The translations under genes were made by a program, and so were the position numbers. The notes below the pieces were generated by a model. It ran no database searches. It had not been told where the DNA came from and saw only the letters and a list, made by a program, of their open reading frames with translations. From Mobilitalea torta (GTDB lineage Bacteria; Bacillota; Clostridia; Lachnospirales; Lachnospiraceae), in assembly GCF_050433395.1 (NCBI RefSeq), contig NZ_JBNPXH010000008.1:62001-126000 (forward strand): 64,000 bases of DNA, given 5' to 3'. Below, piece after piece: positions 15,947-23,969 of the stretch (the first letter of the stretch is position 1; every line of letters starts with the position of its first letter).

Positions 15947-17449
15947 ATGCAGGTGAAGGCTTTGAAACTGAAGGACAGGTTGATAACAGCTTTCTTTATA
16001 ATGATAGCGATGCCCATCATGCTGCTTTCCATAGCCGCAGGAACCATCATCAGCTTCCAGACGAATTCCATTCAGGAATCCTATGATGTGGAGACGGATA
16101 CGCTGAAAGTGATAGCGAATCCCATTCAGATTCTTAACCGGCTGACCAGGGGAATCTATAACGAGATAAAGCTGACCGCTCTTAAGGAACCGCAGAAGCT
16201 GGAGGATGAGGCCTTCATCAAACATCTCGGCGACGAGCTGATGAGCCGGTATTCCTTCATAGCGGTGAGAAAGGGTCATGAATTCGTCTACGCTGGCAAT
16301 GAGCAGCTGCTGGACAGTATCAAGGATTCCCTGCAGAAGTTTGGTGAGTACAGCGCGGATGTGGACGGCGGTATGTATGTCAACGGCAGGAAGCCCTTTC
16401 TGGTAAAATCCCAGGATTTTTATTTTTCCGACGGCTCGGAAGGGACGATTTTCATCATTACGGATCTGGATACCCTGTTCCCCCAGATCAAGGCGCTGAT
16501 CAGGCAGACGCTGATCTCTTTTCTGTTTGTGCTGTTATTTACCGCAATGATGCTCATGATCTGGATTTACCGGGGAATCCTCCGGCCGCTGAATATACTG
16601 AGAATAGGCATGAGCCAGATCAGGGACGGGGATTTGGATTATTCGGTGCAGTCAGAGACGGAGGATGAGATCGGACAGCTCTGCGAGGACTTTGAGGAAA
16701 TGCGAATCCGGCTGAAGGAGCTGATTGATAACCGTCTGAAATATGAAGAGGATATTAAGGAGCTGATCAGCAACATTTCCCATGATCTGAAGACCCCGCT
16801 GACAGCGATCCAGGGCTATGCGGAGGGTCTTATTGACGGAGTGGCCGGTTCGCCGGAGAAGCAGGAAAAGTATCTGCAGACCATATTAAGCAAGGCGAAT
16901 GATATGGCAATTCTGGTGGATGAACTGGGGTTTTATGCGAAGATAGACTGCAACACCATCCCTTACTCTTTTAAGGAGATTAAGATCGGGGAGTATTTTG
17001 ATGATTGTATGGAAGAAATCGGCCTGGATCTGGAGGTCAGAAATATCGAGGTCCAGTACTATAATGAAATAAGCCCCCAGACAAGGGTCGTGGCTGATGC
17101 GGAGCAGCTGAAGCGTGTGGTTAATAATATTATAGGGAATGCGGTAAAATATCTGGATAAACCCAAGGGCATTCTGCAAATCAGATTACATGATGCAGGC
17201 CCCTATATCCAGGTGGAGATAGAGGATAATGGCGCGGGGATCCCTAAGGCGGATATTCCTTATATCTTTGAACGCTTTTACCGGGCGGACGCCTCAAGAA
17301 ATTCCAAAAAAGGAGGCAGCGGTCTGGGATTAGCCATATCGAAGAAGATCATCGAGGATCATGGAGGCAGGATCTGGGCCTCCAGTGAGCAGGGAGTGGG
17401 AACCACCGTCCTGTTTACACTGCGGAAGGCGGAAAGCGGCATGAAATGA
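15947..17449 (+). CDS. Membrane sensor histidine kinase (HAMP type)
   Basis: A 500-residue two-component kinase. It has an N-terminal membrane segment (about residues 12-35), an extracytoplasmic sensor region of about 150 residues, a second membrane segment (FLFVLLFTAMMLMIWIY), HAMP (LRPLNILRIGMSQIRDGDLDY), the HisKA box NISHDLKTPLTAIQGY with the phosphorylated His near residue 280, and HATPase motifs NIIGNAVKY, DNGAGIP and GSGLGLAI. TATAAT at 15920-15925 puts the transcript start near 15932, which rules out the longer upstream frame. ATG 15947 is tight to AAAGG, and TTG 15962 is an alternative. It forms an operon with the response regulator. The stimulus is unknown. Confidence 0.9.
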   Translation: MQVKALKLKDRLITAFFIMIAMPIMLLSIAAGTIISFQTNSIQESYDVETDTLKVIANPIQILNRLTRGIYNEIKLTALKEPQKLEDEAFIKHLGDELMSRYSFIAVRKGHEFVYAGNEQLLDSIKDSLQKFGEYSADVDGGMYVNGRKPFLVKSQDFYFSDGSEGTIFIITDLDTLFPQIKALIRQTLISFLFVLLFTAMMLMIWIYRGILRPLNILRIGMSQIRDGDLDYSVQSETEDEIGQLCEDFEEMRIRLKELIDNRLKYEEDIKELISNISHDLKTPLTAIQGYAEGLIDGVAGSPEKQEKYLQTILSKANDMAILVDELGFYAKIDCNTIPYSFKEIKIGEYFDDCMEEIGLDLEVRNIEVQYYNEISPQTRVVADAEQLKRVVNNIIGNAVKYLDKPKGILQIRLHDAGPYIQVEIEDNGAGIPKADIPYIFERFYRADASRNSKKGGSGLGLAISKKIIEDHGGRIWASSEQGVGTTVLFTLRKAESGMK

Positions 17450-17471
17450 GAAGGATTGTGAAAGGAGTGTA

Positions 17472-18164
17472 ATGATGAGCAGGCTATTAATTATCGAGGA
17501 TGAAGTGGCAATCGCGGAGCTTGAGAAGGATTATCTGGAGCTCAGCGGATTTGAGGTAGAGGTGGAGACCACCGGGGATGTGGGGCTGAATAGAGCGCTT
17601 TCAGAGGAATTTGATATGATTATTCTGGATCTGATGCTTCCAGGCGTGGACGGCTTTGAGATTTGTAAAAAGATTCGGGAAATTAAAAACATTCCGGTTA
17701 TCATGGTGTCCGCAAAGCGGGATGATATCGATAAGATCCGCGGCCTGGGTCTGGGGGCGGATGACTATATGACGAAGCCCTTCAGCCCCAGCGAGCTGGT
17801 GGCCAGGGTAAAGGCCCATCTTGCCAGATATGAAAGGCTCATCGGCTCCGGAGTAAAGGAGAATGAGATCATTGAAATCCGCGGACTTAAGATAGATAAG
17901 ACAGCAAGACGGGTATTTCTCAACGGGGAAGAGAAGATCTTTACCACGAAGGAATTTGATCTTCTGACCTTTCTTGCCCAGAATCCCAATCATGTCTATA
18001 CGAAGGATGAGCTGTTCCGGGAGATCTGGGATATGGAATCCGTGGGGGATATTGCCACGGTGACGGTTCATATCAAGAAGATCCGGGAGAAGATCGAATA
18101 CAATACCTCAAAGCCCCAGTATATCGAAACAATATGGGGTGTTGGTTATCGTTTTAAAGTATAA
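17472..18164 (+). CDS. OmpR/PhoB-family response regulator
   Basis: A 230-residue response regulator, partner of the upstream kinase 22 bases away. The receiver domain has the acidic pair in IIEDEVAIAE, the phospho-acceptor Asp in MIILDLMLPGVDG (about residue 53), a conserved SAK switch region and MTKPFSPSELVARV. The C-terminal winged helix ends in TVTVHIKKIREKIEY and IETIWGVGYRF. A start at 17472 or the adjacent ATG 17475 would both use AAAGGAG. Targets are unknown; the neighbouring TM1266 operon has its own promoter. Confidence 0.95.
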   Translation: MMSRLLIIEDEVAIAELEKDYLELSGFEVEVETTGDVGLNRALSEEFDMIILDLMLPGVDGFEICKKIREIKNIPVIMVSAKRDDIDKIRGLGLGADDYMTKPFSPSELVARVKAHLARYERLIGSGVKENEIIEIRGLKIDKTARRVFLNGEEKIFTTKEFDLLTFLAQNPNHVYTKDELFREIWDMESVGDIATVTVHIKKIREKIEYNTSKPQYIETIWGVGYRFKV

Positions 18165-18242
18165 GAGTTCACCGCAGCTTGGCATATCAGACGGCCATAG
18201 GTCATGCTGCAATGAATTCCTGGCAGCGAGCCAGGGAAAGTC

Positions 18243-18271
18243 TTGACAAATTATTAACGAAATGCTACTAT
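18243..18271 (+). promoter_or_regulatory. Promoter of the TM1266-ABC operon leader
   Basis: Perfect TTGACA (18243-18248), a 17 base spacer and TACTAT (18266-18271). A transcript would start near 18278 and run through the structured leader. Confidence 0.75.
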
Positions 18272-18277
18272 TATCCT

Positions 18278-18418
18278 TGCCAATTCAAAAGGGTTTCCTG
18301 ATGAAAAGGCATAGGAATTATATGAGCAAATCGTTCTGACGGCAGGTATATCCGGGCAAGAAGACGAGGAAGACAGGTATGCACATGTTCCCTATGCTAT
18401 TATGGCATAGGGATTTTT
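18278..18418 (+). promoter_or_regulatory. Structured leader with terminator: candidate riboswitch or attenuator
   Basis: About 140 nt of leader end in a terminator: CCCTATGC (18390-18397) pairs with GCATAGGG (18405-18412), then TTTTT. An upstream GCATAGG (18309-18315) is an exact competitor for the 5' arm, and can itself pair with the nearby TTTCCT, so two exclusive folds are possible. I do not recognise a known riboswitch consensus. Between the terminator and the next gene (18419-18571) lie further hairpins, including TTGCC/GGCAA and AAGAGTC/GACTCTT. Confidence 0.6.
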
Positions 18419-18571
18419 GTCGTATACGGCAAAATGCTACGCAGGATGCACATGCCGCGCAAAATGTACATTCTGTGCATGGGCAGATGTTGCCCGAAGG
18501 CAACCGCGGCAGCGCAAGAGTCGGCAAGCAGACTCTTTATTCAAAAATATCCGAATTGGGAGGAAATCGGG

Positions 18572-18817
18572 ATGGAGACAAGAATTGCATTAATCGGCAT
18601 TATTGTGGAGGATATGGATGCCGTAGAACGTCTTAACGGGCTGCTCCACGAGTATGGCCAGTATATTATCGGCAGAATGGGAATTCCCTATCGTGAGAAG
18701 AATATTAATATCATTAGTGTCGTGGTCAACGCGGATTCAGATACCATAAGCACCCTGGCGGGAAAGCTGGGAATGATTAAGGGTGTAAATGTGAAGACCG
18801 TGTATTCAAAAAAATAG
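18572..18817 (+). CDS. TM1266-family iron-only hydrogenase system regulator
   Basis: An 81-residue protein of the small ACT/NikR-like family named after TM1266, annotated as iron-only hydrogenase system putative regulator. Seen are ETRIALIGIIVEDMDAVERLN, the central IIGRMGIPYREKNINIISVVV and the C-terminal AGKLGMIKGVNVKTVYSKK. ATG 18572 follows GGGAGG; a longer in-frame extension upstream is leader RNA. Elsewhere the family sits beside HydE/HydF/HydG maturases; here it leads an ABC importer operon. It probably senses a ligand or metal, which is inference from its fold family. Confidence 0.85.
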   Translation: METRIALIGIIVEDMDAVERLNGLLHEYGQYIIGRMGIPYREKNINIISVVVNADSDTISTLAGKLGMIKGVNVKTVYSKK

Positions 18818-18845
18818 CAGAGATAAGAAAAGGAGACGGATAGAT

Positions 18846-19877
18846 ATGAAAAAATTAAGCCTGATAGTATCAATGTTTTTATGTGTGCTGATTCTGGCCG
18901 CATGTGGTGAAAAGACCGGAGAGCCGGCAGGGAAGGAGCCTTCACCGGAGGTTACCGCAACGCCGGAGGAGACGGTGCCTGACACCGTAAGTATCCGCGT
19001 CGGGGCCTTGAAGGGACCGACGGCCATCGGCATGATTAAGATAATGGAGGATGCGTCTAACGGCACCGCCGCCAATGAGTACAGCTTTACCCTGGCAGGT
19101 GCGGCGGATGAGATCAGTACCGGATTGGCAAAGGGAGAGCTGGATGTTGCCGCCATTCCCTGCAATCTTGCCTCCGTACTGTATAACAAGACCCAGGGAC
19201 AGATTAAGCTGGCAGGAATTAATACTCTGGGAGTTCTTTATATTGTGGAAACAGGGAACCAGATTCAGAAGGTGGAGGACTTGAGAGGCAAGACCATCTA
19301 TTCTACCGGCTTGGGAACAACGCCCCAGTATACCTTGAATTACCTTCTTGCCGCTTACGGAATTGATCCGGAGAAGGATGTTACCATTGAATATAAGACA
19401 GAAGCCACAGAGGTTGCGGCAATTCTCAGCGAGACGGAGAATGCGGTTGCCATGCTGCCCCAGCCCTATGTGACCACGGTGTTAATGAATAACGATAAGG
19501 TGAGGATTGCTCTTGATATAGCAAAGGAATGGGAAGCGGTAAGTGAGGATAATAGCTCCGTAGTGACCGGCGTGGTTGTGGTACGCAGTGATTTTCTGGA
19601 GAAGAATAAGGCGGCTTTTGATGCCTTTCTGGAGGAATATGCTGCTTCCGTTTCCTTTGTAAATGAGAATGTGGAGGAAGCCTCCGCTTTGGTGGAAAAG
19701 TTCGATATCTTTAAAGCTGCCGTGATAAAACAAGCCATACCCTATTGCAATATCACTCTGATTCAGGGAGATGAAATGAAGGAGAAGGCGGGGGGTTATC
19801 TTAAGGTGCTTCACGGTCAGAACCCCCAATCTGTGGGCGGTGAGCTTCCGGCAGAGAATTTCTATTATATGAAATAG
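18846..19877 (+). CDS. NitT/TauT-type ABC transporter substrate-binding lipoprotein
   Basis: A 343-residue periplasmic-binding-type lipoprotein of the NMT1/SsuA-like group. The signal peptide ends in a lipobox (LILAAC, Cys about residue 20), followed by a Pro/Glu-rich tether. The ligand domain has IRVGALKGPTAIGMIK, GELDVAAIPCNLASVLYNK, a LRGKTIYSTGLGTTPQYTL loop and AMLPQPYVTTVL. This fold binds nitrate, taurine, sulfonates, thiamine precursors and other small molecules; the ligand here is unknown. A strong AAAGGAG precedes the ATG. It is the second gene of the TM1266 operon. Confidence 0.9.
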   Translation: MKKLSLIVSMFLCVLILAACGEKTGEPAGKEPSPEVTATPEETVPDTVSIRVGALKGPTAIGMIKIMEDASNGTAANEYSFTLAGAADEISTGLAKGELDVAAIPCNLASVLYNKTQGQIKLAGINTLGVLYIVETGNQIQKVEDLRGKTIYSTGLGTTPQYTLNYLLAAYGIDPEKDVTIEYKTEATEVAAILSETENAVAMLPQPYVTTVLMNNDKVRIALDIAKEWEAVSEDNSSVVTGVVVVRSDFLEKNKAAFDAFLEEYAASVSFVNENVEEASALVEKFDIFKAAVIKQAIPYCNITLIQGDEMKEKAGGYLKVLHGQNPQSVGGELPAENFYYMK

Positions 19878-19896
19878 GAGCAAAGGAGGAAGGCTG

Positions 19897-20661
19897 ATGA
19901 AAGCTCCGATGTCATTCCGGGAATCGGCCAGGGGAATCGGTCGAAAGTTATTTGTGCTTTGCTTCTGGCTGCTGGTCTGGGAACTGATAAGCAGACGGAT
20001 TGGAAATGAGATTTTGCTTGCAGCTCCGGCAGCAGTATTTACCACCTTGCTGGAGCTGATCCGGGGACTTGATTTCTGGCGGAGCATTCTTTCTTCCTCC
20101 CTTCGTATTATTGCCGGTTTTTCCATGGCCCTTGCTGCCGGAACTTTGCTTGCGGTGGTGTCCTATCGCTGCCGCCTTCTGGAGGATCTGGTCTCCCCTT
20201 TGATGAGGATAATCAAGGCAATGCCCGTGGCATCCTTTATTATCCTTGCCCTGGTCTGGATTAAATCCAGAAATTTATCCGTACTGATCTCATTTATGAT
20301 GGTAGTGCCGATGATTTATTCCAGTGTGCTGCAAGGCCTGCGCAATGCGGATGAGAAGCTTCTGCAGATGGCCCGGGTCTTCCGGCTGGGGCTTGTGAAA
20401 AAGGCGGCGGCAATTTATATCCCTTCAGTAAAGCCGTTTTTTATGACCGCGATTACAGTGGGGCTTGGTTTTTGCTGGAAGGCGGGCATTGCGGCTGAGG
20501 TGATTGGGATTCCTTCCGGCTCCATCGGCAAGAAGCTCTATGAAGCGAAGCTGTATCTGATGACGAAGGAACTGCTGGCCTGGACCGTTGTGATTATTCT
20601 GATCAGTATTATTTTTGAAAAAGCGGTGGTCCTTCTGTTCCGCTCCGAAAGGAGGCAGTAA
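19897..20661 (+). CDS. ABC transporter permease (NitT/TauT type)
   Basis: A 254-residue inner-membrane permease with about six membrane segments. The coupling EAA loop is seen as LRNADEKLLQMARVFRLGLVKKAAAIYIPSVKP, the usual contact with the ATPase. It starts 20 bases after the binding-protein gene with AAAGGAGGAAGG upstream. Its stop codon overlaps the ATPase start (TAATG), so the two are translationally coupled. Confidence 0.92.
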   Translation: MKAPMSFRESARGIGRKLFVLCFWLLVWELISRRIGNEILLAAPAAVFTTLLELIRGLDFWRSILSSSLRIIAGFSMALAAGTLLAVVSYRCRLLEDLVSPLMRIIKAMPVASFIILALVWIKSRNLSVLISFMMVVPMIYSSVLQGLRNADEKLLQMARVFRLGLVKKAAAIYIPSVKPFFMTAITVGLGFCWKAGIAAEVIGIPSGSIGKKLYEAKLYLMTKELLAWTVVIILISIIFEKAVVLLFRSERRQ

Positions 20662-21236
20662 TGGGGATACAATTATTGCATGTAGCCAAAAGCTTTGGAG
20701 ACCAACGGCTGTTCACGGATCTGAACCTTACCTTCCGGGAGGGCTGTGTCAGCTGTCTTATGGGAGCCTCCGGCAGCGGGAAAACCACGCTTGTATCCAT
20801 GCTGATGGGATTGGAGAAGCCGGATTCCGGAGAGATTCGGGGCGTGGAGGGAAAACGGATTGCAGCAGTATTCCAGGAGGACCGTCTGATCGAGCACTGG
20901 GATGCCGTAAGGAATGTGAAGCTGGCTTGTGCCAGAGCCGTGACGAGGCAGGAGATAGAAGAAGGGCTGAAAAAGGTAGGGATTGACGAAGGCCGGAAAA
21001 AAGCGGTCAGGCAGTTCAGCGGCGGTATGAGAAGAAGGGTTGCCATTGTGCGGGCATTGCTGGCGGAAAGTGATATTCTGATCCTGGACGAGCCCTTTAA
21101 GGGCCTGGATGAGGAGACGAAAAAGCAGGTGATGGCCTATGTTAAGGAGAACACCAGGGGAAAGACTGTCCTTCTGGTGACCCATGACAGGGGAGAAGCA
21201 GAGGAATTTGGGGCAGAACCGGTCGTTATTTCATGA
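20661..21236 (+). CDS. ABC transporter ATP-binding protein (NitT/TauT type)
   Basis: A 191-residue ATPase that powers the permease before it. It has Walker A GASGSGKTTLVS, the Q-loop AAVFQEDRLIEHW, signature FSGGMRRRVAIVRALL, Walker B ILILDEPFKGLD and the switch His in LLVTHDRGEAEE. It is short for the family (typically 240-260), ending soon after the H-loop, so it lacks the usual C-terminal extension. The last gene of the operon. Confidence 0.93.
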   Translation: MGIQLLHVAKSFGDQRLFTDLNLTFREGCVSCLMGASGSGKTTLVSMLMGLEKPDSGEIRGVEGKRIAAVFQEDRLIEHWDAVRNVKLACARAVTRQEIEEGLKKVGIDEGRKKAVRQFSGGMRRRVAIVRALLAESDILILDEPFKGLDEETKKQVMAYVKENTRGKTVLLVTHDRGEAEEFGAEPVVIS

Positions 21237-21446
21237 GCTTGATCTACCTCTTTCCGGAAAAAAACAAGGTTTACAAAAACATCCATACGAAAATCTACGA
21301 AACAGAGGCTTGTTATGGTTGTTTTTTTAATTGTTTTCCGCTATAATACTGTATTATTCATAAAGTGCACCATTTTACAAAGTGTATAATTTAGGGAAGG
21401 CTTCGGCAAGAATCAATAAGGGATGCGAAGAAAAGAGGGTAAATTC

Positions 21447-22247
21447 ATGCATATTACGATTACAGGTAACCTGGGCAGCGGGAAGTCAACCGTATGCAGG
21501 CTGTTAAGCGACCAATATCAATATGAAATCTATTCCACGGGAAAGGTTCAAAGAGAGCTGGCCCGCCAGATGAACATGACGACATTGGAATTAAACAAGC
21601 TGATGTGTTCTGACCGGAAATACGACAAGATGATTGATGATGAGACTGCCAGAATATCCAGGGAAAACAGGGATAAAAATATTATTTTTGATTCCCGGTT
21701 GGCATGGCATTTTGTGGAGCATTCTTTTAAGGTGTTTGTATCCGTAAGCCTTGAGGTGGCGGCGGAGCGTGTCATGAAGGATCAGCGGGGAGCGGAGGAG
21801 AAATACAGTTCCCTGGAGGAAGCCAAGAAGCTGCTGGCGGAACGTGCGGCTACGGAGAATGTGCGGTATAAGGATATTTACAATTTAAAATACATGGAAT
21901 ATTCCAATTACAACCTGATTATCGACAGCACCTACGGCACACCGGATCAGATCGCGGAGATTATTCTGAAGGAAGCGGAGATCTATGAGGAGCAGTATCA
22001 GAGAGAGGGGACGGAGAGCTTTAAAATACTGCTGTCACCCCGGCGTTTGATTCAAGAAAGCGAGATTTCCGGGGAGGACAGACAGGAGCTGAAAGCGCTG
22101 GCGAAGGAGTATGAAGGAGCCTATGCGGCCCGGCAGACGGTACGGGTATCCAAGCAAGGTGAGGACTATCTGGTACAGGAAGGACTCTCTTATGTGAAAG
22201 CAGCTTATATTGCGCAGGTGCCCTACGTTTCAGTTATGATGCAGTGA
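21447..22247 (+). CDS. Cytidylate-kinase-like P-loop protein with extra C-terminal domain
   Basis: A 266-residue protein. The first 180 residues are a nucleotide kinase of the CMP-kinase/dephospho-CoA-kinase class: P-loop GNLGSGKSTVCRLL, an IYSTGKVQRELA substrate segment, IIFDSRLAWHF and a RYKDIYNLKYMEYSNYNLIIDSTY lid and C-lobe. About 80 more residues follow (ILLSPRRLIQESEIS, VRVSKQGEDYLVQEGLSYVKAAY), faintly like a ParB/Srx-type ligand fold; this is my guess. ATG 21447 with AGAGGG is preferred over ATG 21423. A canonical cmk is shorter (about 220), so the substrate is uncertain. Confidence 0.75.
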   Translation: MHITITGNLGSGKSTVCRLLSDQYQYEIYSTGKVQRELARQMNMTTLELNKLMCSDRKYDKMIDDETARISRENRDKNIIFDSRLAWHFVEHSFKVFVSVSLEVAAERVMKDQRGAEEKYSSLEEAKKLLAERAATENVRYKDIYNLKYMEYSNYNLIIDSTYGTPDQIAEIILKEAEIYEEQYQREGTESFKILLSPRRLIQESEISGEDRQELKALAKEYEGAYAARQTVRVSKQGEDYLVQEGLSYVKAAYIAQVPYVSVMMQ

Positions 22248-22425
22248 AATATATTATAATTAAAGCGTCAAAAGCACCCATGGTACGCAGCACCCTTTGA
22301 TTTTATAATCAATTTATGAGCTTATATTTCCATGGTTGAAACTTTTATATTTTGATAATTTTAGCTTTATTTTTACAAGTATTCACCGAGGATATTAATA
22401 TCTCTTTGGCAGACAATAATCACAG

Positions 22426-22456
22426 GAGAATTCATCTTAAAATGAATTCTCTTTTT
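22426..22456 (+). terminator. Intrinsic terminator or attenuator before the YtvI-like gene
   Basis: GAGAATTCAT (22426-22435) pairs exactly with ATGAATTCTC (22442-22451), followed by TTTTT. It sits only 27 bases before the next start, so it could end the kinase transcript or attenuate the downstream gene. Confidence 0.8.
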
Positions 22457-22482
22457 GATTCCAAAGTTAGGGGGTGAACCGC

Positions 22483-23577
22483 TTGAAATCGATATGGGAT
22501 AAATTATTGAGAATAAAAGGCCCTATTTTGTTGGTACTTATTACTGTCACAGTGTATCTGGGATTTAAGTATTTTCTTGGATTAGTTCTGCCGTTTCTGG
22601 CAGCTTATTTTCTGGCATGGCTGATTCGTCCGGTGACAGACACTTTATACCGGCGGTTCAAGGTGCCGCGCCTGCTGGGAGGAACGGCGGCGCTGCTTCT
22701 GCTGTTTGGAGTCTTTGGAGTCAGCCTCATTCTGCTGATCAATATTTTATTTAAACAGGCCGTCGCCTTTCTTCGTAATCTTCCCATCTATCTCAGTCTG
22801 ATCGCTAACAGGCTGGACCATATCTGCAAGGGCTGCGACGATCTCTTTGGGCTGGACGGAGGAACGCTCCGGGCTATGGTTGACGAGAATCTGAAGCTTC
22901 TGCTGGAGAGGGTGAAGAACAATCTGATGCCGGAGATTACAGAGCATACCATATCCTTTACCATAGGAACAGTGGCATTTATCGGAATTCTGCTGATCGT
23001 CTTTGTGTCGGCGGTGCTCATTACCAAGGAGCTGCCCCTGTTTCAGGAGAAATACAGCGAGCACCCCTTATACAAAGATTTTCATAAGATTACGTCCAAG
23101 CTGTCCGAAGCCGGAATAGCCTACCTGCGTTCCCAGGCAATCATTATGCTGATTGTGGCGGTGATCTGTGTGCTGGGGCTTACACTGCTTCGCAATGAAT
23201 ATGCCGCGCTGGCGGGAATAGGAATTGCCATTATGGATGCGCTGCCCTTTATCGGAAGCGGTATGGTATTCATACCCTGGGCGATTATTATACTGATGAA
23301 CGGCAACCTCTACTCAGCGGCAATACTAATCACGATTTATCTCCTGTGTCAGATTATCCGTGAGGTATTGGAACCGAAGCTGATCGGAAGCCGGATTGGA
23401 ATAAAGCCGCTGTATACGCTGATATCCATGTATATCGGAGTAAAGCTCTTCTCCATTGCAGGGTTTATCCTGGGGCCGGTAGGACTGGTGATTATTATCA
23501 CTGTGTATAAGGTGATCAACGAAAAGGCACAGGAGGCTGCTGACCGACAGGAGATTAACGGCTGTGAAGAAGAATAA
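22483..23577 (+). CDS. ytvI: AI-2E-family permease, YtvI-like sporulation membrane protein
   Basis: A 364-residue polytopic membrane protein of the AI-2E exporter (PerM/YtvI) family, with about eight hydrophobic segments. The conserved IGSGMVFIPWAIIILMNGN and EPKLIGSRIGIKPLYTLISMYIGVKLFSIAGFILGPVG segments are typical. In spore formers the closest annotated group is YtvI, a sporulation membrane protein; that subfamily call is likely but not certain. TTG 22483 is preferred because AGGGGGTG lies six bases upstream; GTG 22474 overlaps that site. Its stop codon falls inside an inverted repeat that also covers the -35 box of the proS promoter. Confidence 0.82.
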   Translation: MKSIWDKLLRIKGPILLVLITVTVYLGFKYFLGLVLPFLAAYFLAWLIRPVTDTLYRRFKVPRLLGGTAALLLLFGVFGVSLILLINILFKQAVAFLRNLPIYLSLIANRLDHICKGCDDLFGLDGGTLRAMVDENLKLLLERVKNNLMPEITEHTISFTIGTVAFIGILLIVFVSAVLITKELPLFQEKYSEHPLYKDFHKITSKLSEAGIAYLRSQAIIMLIVAVICVLGLTLLRNEYAALAGIGIAIMDALPFIGSGMVFIPWAIIILMNGNLYSAAILITIYLLCQIIREVLEPKLIGSRIGIKPLYTLISMYIGVKLFSIAGFILGPVGLVIIITVYKVINEKAQEAADRQEINGCEEE

Positions 23578-23610
23578 CCGCTTGACAAAGCGGTTATTCT
23601 GGCATACAAT
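23573..23610 (+). promoter_or_regulatory. proS T-box promoter overlapping an 11 bp inverted repeat and the ytvI stop
   Basis: TTGACA (23582-23587), a 17 base spacer and TACAAT (23605-23610). The exact inverted repeat AATAACCGCTT (23573-23583) / AAGCGGTTATT (23588-23598) covers the -35 box and contains the ytvI stop codon. Confidence 0.75.
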
Positions 23611-23626
23611 TAGCCTATTAGTCAGA

Positions 23627-23875
23627 TCTGATGTGTGCGAAGAAGAGGAAGAGTAGGTTGTTGCCGTTGTTCCAGAGAGAGAAGCAGTGGTGGAAGCTTC
23701 TTATAGCGATTCAGCCGAACCGGCCTTGGAGCATTGTATGAAAGGAGCTTTGACTCCCCGAAATGCAACGTATTCCGGCGTTAACGGAGATAAGAGAACT
23801 GTCCCCGCGGCAGTTAATTAGGGTGGTACCGCCGAGTCTTTCGGTCCCTTGCGGATAGAAGGGCTTTTTTGTTGT
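23627..23875 (+). promoter_or_regulatory. T-box riboswitch controlling proS
   Basis: The T-box core TTAGGGTGGTACCGCC begins near 23818. A long stem I region lies upstream (AGAGTAGG, then a GAAGC/GCTTC hairpin with GTGGTGGA), with a terminator CCCTT (23846-23850) / AAGGG (23859-23863) and TTTTTT. A CCG proline codon directly after GAA (23717-23719) is a plausible specifier; that assignment is tentative. Uncharged tRNA-Pro should stabilise the antiterminator and raise proS expression. Confidence 0.93.
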
Positions 23876-23969
23876 ATAAAAACAGGAAAAGCCCATGAGT
23901 ATTCTTGCTGCCGGTGAATGGAATGCAAGAGGTAAGGAATAGTGAAAACAAGAAAAAGGAGAGAATATT

